DNA of 64,000 nucleotides. Source: Candidatus Sabulitectum silens (GTDB lineage Bacteria; Fermentibacterota; Fermentibacteria; Fermentibacterales; JCC-6). Position numbers and translations under genes: made by a program. The notes beneath the pieces are model-generated. The model was not told the DNA's origin. It saw nothing but the letters and a program-made list of their open reading frames with translations, and made no database searches. Below, in pieces: positions 34,248 through 44,696 of the stretch (the first letter of the stretch is position 1; every line of letters begins with the position of its first letter). Location: contig MJAN01000001.1 of assembly GCA_001875255.1 (NCBI GenBank), forward strand, positions 62,001 through 126,000, in the 5' to 3' direction.

Positions 34248-36199
34248 AACCGAAGAGATAGGAAAAGTCCTTGAAGGCCACACCGGGGATCCTCCCTTCC
34301 ACAGGCTGTTCAGGGAAACCGGTGAACGGCTTCTGTTCACCCTCTCCATGGCGGAGGAGCTGAATGAAGGCCCGTCTTTTGAAAGGGTGAAGGAGCTGAA
34401 CATTCACTGCCAGGCACCGCTCCTGCAGGGGGCCTACGAGAAGACATTCGCCGACCCCGCCATGGCGGTAAAGCTCCTGGGAGAGGAGAAGGGCCGGTTC
34501 GCATCGGTCCTGGCCCACCGGGTTTACACTCTGTTCAGAGCCGCCTTTTCCAGAAACTCCGCCAGGCTTCAGGAGGTGGCGGACCAGTGGCTTGAGGCGG
34601 CCATGGCCGGGGAGGAAGAGTTCGTAGCGACCCTTACAGAAGCTTTCAGGCGGGTCAGCGCCGACGTTTACAGGGAGAAAGCCACCCAGGGCTTCAACCC
34701 CGGCGGAACCCCATGGACCGGCATAGCCGAAAAGGCTTCAGGGGATGACCTCTCCTACCTCTACGCCTATGGAGAGCGGATAACCGACAACGACCTGAAG
34801 ACAGCCGAGTTCATCTTCTCCATGCCGCTGAAGGACCTGCAACTCCTTGCGGAGACCATGGTGGACGCCTACATAGAGGGCTTCCGGGAGGACTCCAAGG
34901 ACATAACGACGAAGAGTACCGTCGGTCTCATAATCCAGGCGGGCTACGAGCGCATCGTTCCTCTTCTGGTGGAGGGGTTCTCGAAGCACGGGCTCAGGGC
35001 CTTCGTGATCACCGTTCAGGGAACGAAGCTCAACCGGCAGATGGACTACGATCACAGGTTCGACTACGCCCTGTACATCGATGAAGGCAGGGTGAACCGG
35101 CAGCTTATGGCCATGGAAAAGGCCTACCAGGAGCACAAAGGTCTTATGGAGGCCTACTCCGGCATCGCCTTCCTCGAGGTCTTCGGCGAGAAGCCCTTCA
35201 GCCCGGTGCCCAAGCCCGAGGCCTGCAAAGCGGGGAAGGAAGCCTCAGCCCTCTACAACCAGCTCATGCAGAGATCCATGATACTCAGGAACAGCTACAT
35301 GCCCAGGGAGGAGACCAGCTTTGAGATAATAGCCTTCCCCTCCCCGGAAATAGAGGGCGATTTCAGGGAGATCTTCAGGGACACCGTAGGGGTCAACACC
35401 CTTTCCAACCAGGTTTACAGGCCGGTTCAGCAGGCTATCATAGACGCCATGGACGGTGCGGAGTACGCCAGGGTGAAGGGAAGCGGCACAAACGAGACCG
35501 ACCTCACTGTGGCCCTGTGCCCAATTGCAGACCCCGGCGGCAGACCGCCTTCATTAACTGCCTGGCCTCGGTCAACGTGCCACTGGGAGAGGTGTTCACC
35601 TCGCCGAAGCTGGAGGGCACCACCGGTCTTCTCCATGTGGAGGAGTCATTCCTGGATGGCCTGAGGTACACGGACATCAGGCTCTGGTTCAGGGACGGCT
35701 ACCTTGAGGACTGGTCATGCGAAAACTTCGACGACAGGGAAAAGGGGAAGGAATACATACACGAGAACCTGATCTTCCCCACAAGACCCTCCCCCTGGGA
35801 GAGTTCGCCATCGGCACCAACACACTGGTCTACGAGATGGCCCTGAAGCACCGCATCATGGGGCTGCTGCCCATACTCATACTGGAGAAGATGGGTCCTC
35901 ATTTCGCAATAGGCGACACCTGCTTCTCCTGGGAGGAAGACAGCCAGAAGCCCTGTCCGGTCACCGGCAAGACCATGGTGGCTGTGGACAACGAGATGAC
36001 ACTGCTCAGGAAGGAAGACCCCTCGAAGGCCTACACCAACAAGCACACCGATGTCACCCTTCCCTACAGCTCACTGGATTCCATAACCGCAGTCCATCCC
36101 GACGGAAGTGAGATTGCCGTGATCAGCCGGGGCAGGTTCGTCCTTCCCGGTACGGAACTGCTGAACGAAGCCATTGAAAAGGCCCATACCTACCTCTAG
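34237..36199 (+). CDS. Aminopeptidase T-like, peptidase family M29 (frameshifts ~35520 and ~35780)
   Basis: GSGTNETDLTV, LGEVFTSPKLEGTTGLLHVEESF, GEFAIGTNTLV, HFAIGDTCFSWEED. Confidence 0.75.
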
Positions 36200-37092
36200 C
36201 CTCCTTGAGGACTGCAGGCTCTGTCCGCGTCTCTGCGGCGTGGACAGGGCCTCGGGGGAAAGGGGTTTCTGCGGCGCCGGGAGCACCATGGAGGTTGCCT
36301 CAGCCGTTGTTCATCCGGGGGAGGAGCCCTTCCTGACCGGGGATACAGGCGTGGGCAACATCTTCTTCAACCACTGCTCCATGGCCTGCGTCTTCTGCCA
36401 GAACCACCAGATAAGCCGCCGGGGAGGGGGGAAGGAACACACCCCCGGAGCCCTGGCGGAGGTCCTTCTGGGCTTTCAGAAAAGGGGTTGTCCCACCGTG
36501 GGGTTCGTTTCCCCGGGGCACTATCTGCCCCTGGTTGCGGAGACAATAGCCCGGGCCAGGGATATAGGGCTGAGTGTTCCCGTTATATGGAACTCCAACG
36601 GATATGAAACGGTGGAGCCCCTGAAGCTCCTTGAAGGCCTTGTGGACATCTACCTTCCCGATCTGAAATACATTACGGAGGAGAACGCAATGCTCTACTC
36701 CGCCGCTCCGGGCTACACCGAAGCGGCGAGGGCGGCAATAAGTGAGATGTTCAGACAGACGGGCCCTTAGTGTGAAGAACGGCCTCGCCACCGGAGGGCT
36801 TGCCATAAGGCACCTGGTGCTTCCCAATGGACTGGGGGACACGGAAGAGGTGCTCCATTTCATAGCAGAGCTTTCAACGGATATCCCGGTGAGCCTCATG
36901 TCACAGTACAACCCGGTCTACCGGGCGGCGGACCATCCCCTTCTCTCAAGGAGGGTCAGCCCCACCGAGTACTGGAAGGCGGTGGACACAGCCCATGATC
37001 TGGGCCTTCACCGGACGCTGATACAGGATCCTGGATCCTCCCCGGACAGCTATCTTCCGGACTTTACCAGGAAGAGCCCCTTCAGCCACTGA
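36174..37092 (+). CDS. Radical SAM protein, PFL-activase/AmrS-like (frameshift ~36768)
   Basis: CRLCPRLCGVDRASGERGFCG; NHCSMACVFCQNHQIS; IYLPDLKY; MSQYNPVY. Confidence 0.9.
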
Positions 37093-37716
37093 GGGCGGAG
37101 AGGAACCTCCGGACCTCGGCGCCGGGGTCAGGCGCGTTCATGATAGCGGTTACCACCGCAACCCCGGAGCACCCGGCCTCCATTACGGCGCAGGCATTGC
37201 CCGGCTTGATGCCGCCGATGGCTATCAGTGGAAGCAGGGAGGCCCTGGATAGTTTTTCAACCATATCCAGCCCCAGGGGTTCGCCAAGCCCTTTTTCGTG
37301 TTGGTTGAGAAGACCAGGTTGGCTGCGATGTAGTCGGCGCCTGCTCTGGATGCCTCCACCGCCTCTTCAACGGTTCTTGCGGATACTCCGATCACCGCCT
37401 TCGGCCCCAGTATTTCCCTGGTGGCACCGGCGGGCATGTCATCCTGACCCAGATGCACACCGTGGGCCCCCGCGGCAAGGGCAACATCAACCCTGTCGTT
37501 CACCACGAACCACGCTGAAAATTCATCGCAGAGCTCCCTGAGTTTCACAGCCATTGAACACAGGGCCCGGGTGGAGGCTTCTTTGTCCCGGAGCTGAAGG
37601 AACCTCACTCCGGCTTCCAGAGCAGTACGGCATGTGGGAAGCACACCCCGCCCGCCATGGAGCACCGGATCGGTCACGAGGTAGAGCTTCAGGGCCTCCC
37701 GAAGGGGGGGCTTCAC
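37082..37716 (-). CDS. thiE: Thiamine-phosphate synthase (frameshift ~37265)
   Basis: LYLVTDP, FLQLRDKEAS, VNDRVDVALAAGAHGVHLGQDDMP, IGVSART, LIAIGGIKPGN; GTG start overlaps thiM stop. Confidence 0.95.
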
Positions 37717-38525
37717 AGGCTGGACTCCACCCTGGCGGTTGAGACTATGGTCCCCCCATCCAGCGCCGCAAGCCTGTCCAGGAACTCGGGCACGAAGGAA
37801 CCGGGGCCCCGGCTGGCACCGGCGGCAAGCTCCCCGGCTATGTTGTAGCATGTTATCCCGGCGGCCACTGCATGAAGAAGGGGTTGCCCCACAGCGGCGA
37901 AACACGCCGCCGCGGTGGTGGCTCCGCAGCCGGTACCTGTGACCCTTCCCATGAGGGGGTTGCCGTTGTGCACCTTTATCCAGTTCACTCCGTCGGTGAT
38001 GAAGTCGGTTTCACCGCTCACCGCGGTGACGATTCCCGTTTCCCCGGCGAAGGACATGAAGAGTGCGTGGTGGCCCTCGCCGCTTGCCAGTGAATCAACC
38101 CCTCTGACAGCGCCTGATGTTCCGGCGAGGGAGAGGACTTCCCCGGCGTTGCCCTCACAACGGAAATTCGAAGCTCTGAGAGCAGGGTTTTCACAGCGTT
38201 GGTGCGAAGCATGGTTGCCCCGGCTCCCACGGGGTCAAGCACAACGGGAACTCCCTTTTCGTTCGCCGAATGCCCCGCGGCCACCATGCTCTTCAGAAGG
38301 TCCGGTGTGATGGTGCCTATGTTCAGCACCAGTGCCCCTGCGTATTCAGCCATCTGGGGGATTCGGCAACAGAAGGGGCCATCACCGGGGCCGCTCCCAT
38401 GGCAAGTGTGATGTTGGCGGTGAAGTTGGTCACAACCGAGTTGGTTATGTGGTGTATCATTGGATGGAGGTCCCGTACCCGGGCCTCTGCCGCCGCAGCG
38501 GCCTTTCCGTCAAAACAGTGCTCAT
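37713..38525 (-). CDS. thiM: Hydroxyethylthiazole kinase (several frameshifts)
   Basis: PMIHHITNSVVTNFTAN, LNIGTI, VPVVLDPVGAGATMLRT, VTGTGCGATTAAACF. Confidence 0.95.
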
Positions 38526-38595
38526 GGATTTCCTTCCGCAGAAAACTGATCAAGTTCCAGGGGTATGATCTCAGGCAAAAAGCCACCCCCAACCC
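38526..38595 (-). ncRNA. TPP riboswitch (THI element) upstream of thiM-thiE
   Basis: Minus strand GGGTTGGGGGTGGCTTTTTGCCTGAGATCATACCCCTGGAACTTGATCAGTTTTCTGCGGAAGGAAATCC: P1 GGGTT/AATCC, P2 GGGGGT/ATACCCC, P3 GGC/GCC, CTGAGA box, GAACTTGATC, P4 CAG/CTG, GCGGAAGGAA. Confidence 0.88.
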
Positions 38596-38642
38596 ACGGG
38601 GCAAAACTGCCCCATGCCCGGGCTCCTGTCAATGCCGGGTAT

Positions 38643-39041
38643 CTACCAGAGGGTCCTTACATGGGGATAGGCCAGCAGCCTGGAATCGGCGGTGATAAGC
38701 GCGGCGCTGGTGGTTCTTGCGGTTGCCGTGATGATCTGATCCGCAGGATCGCTCACCGGGCAGTCCGGCAGGCTGGTTGAATCCCAGGCGGTTTCCGGGG
38801 TGATGGGAACGGTTTCCAGCCCGGGCATGCCCAGGGCTTCCGTGATCCATTCCCCGGGTGTGCAACTCAGCTTGAGGCGCTTCTTCTCGACCAGCTTGCA
38901 GAACTCCCACAGGGATATGGTCGAAAGCAGCAGCCTGTGATCGCCGCCTCCGTTGATAAGGATATCCCTGGCCCTGTATGAAAGCTTTTCCGGCCTTGCC
39001 GCCCACCAGATCCATACATGGGTGTCCAGAAGGAAGTTCAC
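38643..39041 (-). CDS. PIN-domain toxin, VapC-like
   Basis: FLLDTHVWIWWA, LSTISLWEFCKLVEKKRL, DPADQIITATA, LITADSRLL. Confidence 0.9.
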   Translation of the reverse strand: MNFLLDTHVWIWWAARPEKLSYRARDILINGGGDHRLLLSTISLWEFCKLVEKKRLKLSCTPGEWITEALGMPGLETVPITPETAWDSTSLPDCPVSDPADQIITATARTTSAALITADSRLLAYPHVRTLW

Positions 39042-39264
39042 CTGCAGGACTCCCAGTCCTCCTCCGCCACCGGGGAAATTACATCCCCCTCGTAGACGAT
39101 GGTTTCCGCCAGACTCCCGGGTTCGGGGCTTCTTCGGTACAGGGAACCACCCTTGCCAGGGGTTTGCCCCTTTTGGTTATCACAACGGATTCCCTGGTCT
39201 GGTACACCTGGGAGAGAACCTTCAGGGCATGTGTCTTGAAATGTGTCACCGTCATTGTTCTCAT
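39038..39264 (-). CDS. Phd/YefM-type antitoxin (frameshift ~39110)
   Basis: MTVTHFKTHALKVLSQVYQTRESVVITKRGKPLARVVP; overlaps toxin start. Confidence 0.85.
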
Positions 39265-39394
39265 TGTTCCTCCATGAGTAAATATGGTCATTTAAAGTGG
39301 TCATGTAAATTCCGGAGGGTGAAGTGACTTCCGCAGGGGTGAAGAATTATCTTCACCCATAACCCTTCAGATAACAAAGGAAGAAAGCAAAACG

Positions 39395-41752
39395 ATGTTA
39401 GCATTTCTGGCAATAACGGTTTTATCCCTCCCCGGTCCTGTTGAGAACGCCGCCCAGGGGCTTCTTGAACAGGGGGGAATGACCCCTGAACAGATGAACT
39501 TCGACAGGCACTGGGCCACCGGTGTGAAATTCGCCGACAGCACCGTGGTGAGGTGCATACAGGATGTGTGGGCCCTGCCGGAGGTTGCGGATTCAGTCCT
39601 CTCCGGGGCCCAGGAACTCACAGTCCGGGAAACGGTTCCCGGGGGCATGGACTCCCTTGTTTCACTGATGGAGGAACTGCATTTTTCCTACCGGAGCGCC
39701 CTTGACACACTGCCGTCCGCCGATTCCCTTGCCCTTCTCTGCTGCGGGATGTGGGCCCGGAGTGATTCCGCGGGAACCCCTGGGGAATGGGGGCTTCTCT
39801 ATTCCTCCCGCGGATTCGACATACCGATCGAACAGGATTCACTGGAGATGGAGCTCGATGAACTGGCTGGGCTCCTCGCCGGGTGGGTCCCGGTGGAGAA
39901 CCCCTCACCGGAGCTTTTGATAGGCCTTGTGGCGGGTATCGAAGTAGAGGAACCCTACGGCACCCTCCTCGCCCCGGGGGTTGAGGGCAGGGTCTTCGAC
40001 TACAGCCTGGACCCACCGGTCACATGGGTCGTCGGAGGTCGGGAAAGGAATGTCTACACCGGGGAGACCAGATACGACATCATCGTTGACATAGGGGGGG
40101 ACGACCTCTACCTCTGCGGAGCCGACGGTATTGGTGTTCTCGGCCATCCGGTGTCCCTTATAGCGGACCTGTCCGGTGACGACACCTACCTTTCCGCCCT
40201 TCCCGTTTCCCAGGGATCCGGTTTCATGGGCTACGGCGCTCTCATAGACCTCCAGGGCAACGATATCTACAGGGGTTCCTCCTTTTCACAGGGGTCGGCA
40301 ATGATGGGTGGCGGCCTTCTGGCGGACCTGGCCGGTGACGACTGTTTCACCGCCGATGTTCACTCACAGGCTGCGGCAACACTGGGAACGGCGTTCCTTA
40401 TCGATTTGCAGGGGGACGACACAAGGAGGGTAAGCTCCTGCGGCCAGGGGTTCGGCGGCCCCGGGGGTTACGGGAACCTCATCGACGGAGGCGGTCACGA
40501 CACATACCTTGCGGGATTCACCTACCCCCACGAGCCCTTCTGCCCAGGGACCACATAGCAATGGCCCAGGGATTCGGAACCGGCCTCAGACCCTTCATCG
40601 CCGGTGGGTGGGCACCCTCTGCGACCTCGGCCGGGGCAACGATACATACAGGGCCGAGGTCTTCGGCCAGGGCGGGGCTACTTCTACTCCCTGGGGGTCC
40701 TTACGACACCGGCGGCCAGGATGTTTACTCCTCCGCCCAGTACAGCCAGGGTTCGGGAATACACCTTGCCTCGGGGATCCTCGTGGACGCCGGGGGCGAC
40801 GACCAGTTCATAAGCCGCCGGGGCCCCTCCCAGGGCGCCGCCCACGACCTTTCCACAGGCTTCCTGCTGGACATGGAGGGGGAAGACTGCTACGCCACCG
40901 ACGGCGGACAGGGCCTTGCCCTCACCAATTCAGCCGCGGTGTTCGCGGACCTTCAGGCTCCGACCTCTACGCCTCGGGTCTGGTCGGGGTGAATCCCGCT
41001 GGGCCAGGGGTTCCGCCGGTTCCGGCCTTTTCCTGGACATGGCGGACACCGATTTCTACATGGGCCAGGGGGAGGACGGGGTATCCTGGATAAGGGAGTA
41101 TTCCGCCGGAGGGGACATACCCGGTGTGACCCCGGTCCCCCCGGACGAGGTGGTTGATATCGGCAACCCCGGTGAGCTGGGCATCGACTCCCTCTTCAGC
41201 GTGGCCTCGGAGTGGGGGGTATCCGGCAACAGCGAAAGGGTCCTCGCCCACAGGGAGGAGCTCGCCTCCCGGGGCAGGGCGGCGGTGGACTACATACTCC
41301 GGGAGCACCTGGATTCATGGGACGGCCTGGAACACAGGGCCATAAAGGCGGTCTTCACCGAAAACTCCGACTACGCCGTGGGGAAAATGATGGAACTTCT
41401 GAAAGACAGCCTTCCCGGCGGGGAACTGGGCAATGTCATCCAGTGGCTGGGGGAGGCCGGGGGCGAGGGCTCCAGACCCCTTCTGGAATCCATGCTGGCG
41501 GATTCCCAGTCAACGGGCATAACGGTGATCCTCATCAGCTCACTGGGGGACCTGGGGAACCCGGGATCCCTTGATGTGATAGTACCCTTTGCCTCCTCCG
41601 GGACCGAAAGGGTAAGAAGGCAGACCGCGGTAACACTGGGCAAACTGGGAAGCGGAGCCCTCCCGGTCCTTGAGGCGATGACCGAAGACAGTTCCCTTTC
41701 AGTGCGTTCAGCGGCGGTCCGGTCCATTGAAGGAATAAACGACAATGAATAG
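39395..41752 (+). CDS. Secreted repeat protein: ~26-aa DxxGxDxY...QG repeats followed by HEAT-like repeats (frameshifts ~40550, 40620-40690, 40950-41000)
   Basis: Signal-like N-terminus MLAFLAITVLSLPGPVENAA; about 12 repeats such as LIADLSGDDTYLSALPVSQGSGFMGYGA; C-terminal HEAT-like helices. Confidence 0.8.
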
Positions 41753-41772
41753 TGGTATCGGTTGAAAGGGGT

Positions 41773-41801
41773 TTGACACGGTTTCATCTTGGAGCTATCT
41801 T
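41773..41801 (+). promoter_or_regulatory. Sigma70-like promoter upstream of lipoprotein gene
   Basis: TTGACA-N17-TATCTT. Confidence 0.55.
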
Positions 41802-41859
41802 GCCTATGCGAGGGGCGTAGCTCTTCGTGTAAAAAAAGAACGAAAGCGAGGAGAAATCT

Positions 41860-42686
41860 ATGAGGAAACTCAGTATTGTTTTCATGGCGGTCCTTATCGC
41901 CGCAATCGCCGGCTGCGCCGGTGATGACTCATCCGGCGACACCGGCACTCTCACCACTGTGCAGGACCTTCAGCTTGATAACACAAGCACGGGCAGAACA
42001 GTGGTTCTCACGTGGGCCGAGGTATCCGACGACATCGACGGCTACAAGATCTACTTCAAGGCCGACGGCACCGGCACATGGGCCGACGCCGGCGAGTCAA
42101 ACACCACAACCTTCACCCACAACGCAGTGGTTGCAGGCCACTACGCAGTGAAGGCCTACAAGGGCGACAACTACTCCGAGAACATGTCCAACGAAGTAAG
42201 CACAATGCCCAGCATCGTGAATGTTACCTACACCATTTACGACAACTACTCCCCGGAAGATAAGCCCAGCGGATTCATCTTCGGTGAAAACTCCGGTCAG
42301 ACCGGAAGCGCCGCCAGCTCAGGCTTCGTCCAGGACATCTATGCCTACGACGAAAGCAAGGGCGATGAAGATGTCTGGCTCTACAGCGGCAACTTCGGCC
42401 AGTTCGGAAACGGCAATCAGAGCTACTTCCAGGAGCCTGCATCCGGTGTTTACGGCAACTGCGACCCCGACGGCTCATGGTCCGGTACATCCTACATCCT
42501 CTACACCTCCGACAGCGTTGTATTCGTTGCCTTCCCTACCAGGGTGGCAGCTTTGCCTACGCCAAAATGTACGGCCTCAATGTTGCCCAGGATCCCGACA
42601 GCAACAACGGTACAAGCGTAAGCTTCATGTATGAGTACCAGCCTAACGATCTCGGGCTCACTCTCTTCACAAGCAACGCCAACTAA
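41860..42686 (+). CDS. Lipoprotein with fibronectin type III-like domain (frameshift ~42540)
   Basis: MAVLIAAIAGCAGDDSS lipobox; VVLTWAEVSDDIDGYKIYFKADGTGTW...TFTHNAVVAGHYAVKAYKGDNYSE. Confidence 0.75.
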
Positions 42687-42702
42687 TCGTTATTTGTGAC
42701 CT

Positions 42703-42735
42703 GAAAGAGGGGGAGGGGACACCCTCCTCCTCTTT
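42703..42735 (+). terminator. Strong stem-loop downstream of lipoprotein gene (no long U-tract)
   Basis: GAAAGAGGGGGAGGG-GACA-CCCTCCTCCTCTTTC. Confidence 0.45.
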
Positions 42736-42759
42736 CGTTAGAGGTACAGGAGGAAACGG

Positions 42760-43571
42760 ATGACGGCACTTTTACTCAGCGTTCTTCTCTCTGCTCCTTT
42801 CTCCGGCGTGAAGCAGGGGGGCTTCCTCCCATGCTGATAAACCCTGATGCCTACACGGGCACTTCATCTGAGGGTCTTCCCTCGAACCTCGGTTCAGTCA
42901 TGGACCAGGTTCTGGCTCTTCCCGGGGCCACCTTCGGATTGGGTGTTGTTGATCTGAACACCGGAGAACGCATCACCAGGAACGGGACCCGCAGGTTTCA
43001 GACAGACAGGGCGGACATAGTCACAGCGGCAGTTTGCGTAAGCCGTCACGATTCAGGCGAGTTTCCCCTCGACAGTCTGGTATCCCGTGATGAACAGCTC
43101 TGGCAGATAGTCAGAAGGGGGCAGCAGGGAAGCAGAGAGGCTTCCCAGTCCATAAGGTTCTATATGGGGGGGCTCGAGGTTGTGGATAACTGGCTTTCCG
43201 CATCGGGATTCAGTTCAACAAGCTTTCCCGGAGTTCAGCTTGACTGGGAGGGCGCACCGGTTGTTGACCCCAGTTATCTCACCGCCTCCGACTGCCTCGA
43301 TTTCATGGAGATAGTTTACGGCTCCCTTGGAGAGCAGGCGGTAAGGAGAATGGCCTCAAACCCGCCCCTTTCGGAAGACCTCAGGGCTGCCCTGGCCCCG
43401 GACGACATCGTCTATGGCTGGATAAGCGACGGCGGAGACACCAGAAGCATCAACCTCATAGTCTTCACACCCGACGGGGGGAAATACGGCGTTTCCGTTC
43501 TGACCAGCAGTCTCTGCTGCCCGGGAAAGGCCGACCTGGGCTTCACCACCATCTGGAACGCCCTTCAGTAG
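42760..43571 (+). CDS. Class-A beta-lactamase-like secreted protein apparently lacking catalytic motifs (frameshift at a G-run ~42820)
   Basis: Signal-like MTALLLSVLLSAPFSG; GATFGLGVVDLNTGERITRNGTRRF, LTASDCLDFMEIVYGSL, beta-lactamase-like C-terminal strands. Confidence 0.55.
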
Positions 43572-43582
43572 CATTTCTCAGT

Positions 43583-43620
43583 GAAGCCCCGGGGGCAGCC
43601 GCCTCGGGGTTTCTTTTTTT
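43583..43620 (+). terminator. Rho-independent terminator
   Basis: AAGCCCCGGGGGCAGCCGCCTCGGGGTTTCTTTTTTT. Confidence 0.8.
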
Positions 43621-43629
43621 GTGCGGTCA

Positions 43630-43657
43630 TTGACGGAAAAGTTTAAACCGCTATCTT
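43630..43657 (+). promoter_or_regulatory. Sigma70-like promoter upstream of argF
   Basis: TTGACG-N16-TATCTT. Confidence 0.5.
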
Positions 43658-43703
43658 TCCGCCAACCCCCGATTTCCAATAATCCATTCGAGAGGAGACC
43701 ATA

Positions 43704-44645
43704 ATGGCCATGAACCTCAAGGGCAGGAGTCTGCTTACACTCCTTGACATCACCCCCCTGGAGCTCCGTTACCTTCTTGACCTTTCCCACAACCTGAAGC
43801 AGGAAAGGCTGGGCTTCCAGACCTTCCAGCGATTCCAGGGCAAAACCCTTGCAATGCTCTTTGAGAAGCGCTCCACCAGAACCCGCTGCGCCTTCGAGAC
43901 AGCCTTCGGCGAAGAGGGGGGCCACCCGGTCTTCCTGAGCTCCGCTGACATTCAGTTGGGTTCCAAGGAATCCATAGAGGACACAGCAAGGGTTCTGGGC
44001 AGGATGTTCGACTGCATCATGTTCAGGGGATTCAGCCAGGATACGGTGGAGGCCCTGGAAGAGTACTCCGGCGTTCCGGTATACAACGGCCTCACCGACC
44101 TCTATCACCCCACCCAGATACTCGCCGACCTGATGACCATAGAAGAGCACCTGGGCGAGCTCAGGGGAGTGAACTTCGTTTACACCGGCGACGGCAGGAA
44201 CAACATGGCGAACAGCCTCATGATAGGCGCCGCAATGGCGGGAATGAACTGCACAGTTCTCGCCCCGGAAAGCCTGCAGCCCGAAGAGGATCTTGTGGAG
44301 ACCGTTATGGGCCTCGCCGAGGTCAGCGGCTCCGAGATCCGGATTACCGACAATGTGAAGGAAGCCGTGGCCGGCGCCGATGTGATATACACCGACGTCT
44401 GGGCCTCCATGGGCGAGGAAGACAAGGCCGCTGAACGCATTGCCATGCTCAAGCCCTACCAGGTGAACGAAGACCTCATGGCCGCCACCGGCAATCCTGA
44501 ATGCATCTTCATGCACTGCCTGCCGGCGGTGAAGGGCAACGAGGTTACCTTCGAGGTTATCGAGGGCCCCCAGTCCGTGGTATGGGACGAGGCCGAGAAC
44601 CGGAAGCACACCATCAAAGCACTGATGGTGGCAACGGTCTGCTAG
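43704..44645 (+). CDS. argF: Ornithine carbamoyltransferase
   Basis: FEKRSTRTRCAFETA, LYHPTQILADLMT, YTGDGRNNMANSL, MHCLPA. Confidence 0.97.
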   Translation: MAMNLKGRSLLTLLDITPLELRYLLDLSHNLKQERLGFQTFQRFQGKTLAMLFEKRSTRTRCAFETAFGEEGGHPVFLSSADIQLGSKESIEDTARVLGRMFDCIMFRGFSQDTVEALEEYSGVPVYNGLTDLYHPTQILADLMTIEEHLGELRGVNFVYTGDGRNNMANSLMIGAAMAGMNCTVLAPESLQPEEDLVETVMGLAEVSGSEIRITDNVKEAVAGADVIYTDVWASMGEEDKAAERIAMLKPYQVNEDLMAATGNPECIFMHCLPAVKGNEVTFEVIEGPQSVVWDEAENRKHTIKALMVATVC

Positions 44646-44668
44646 TTACCGCTGCTTTCTGAATAAGA

Positions 44669-44695
44669 TGCGCCCGGCGTTTTCACCGCCGGGCG
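44669..44695. terminator. Bidirectional hairpin between convergent argF and rsgA
   Basis: GCGCCCGGCG-TTTTCAC-CGCCGGGCGC (10-bp perfect stem). Confidence 0.65.
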
Positions 44696-44696
44696 C

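Noticed and set aside
43578-44609. 343-aa minus-strand ORF
   Set aside because: Antisense to the unambiguous, intact argF gene.
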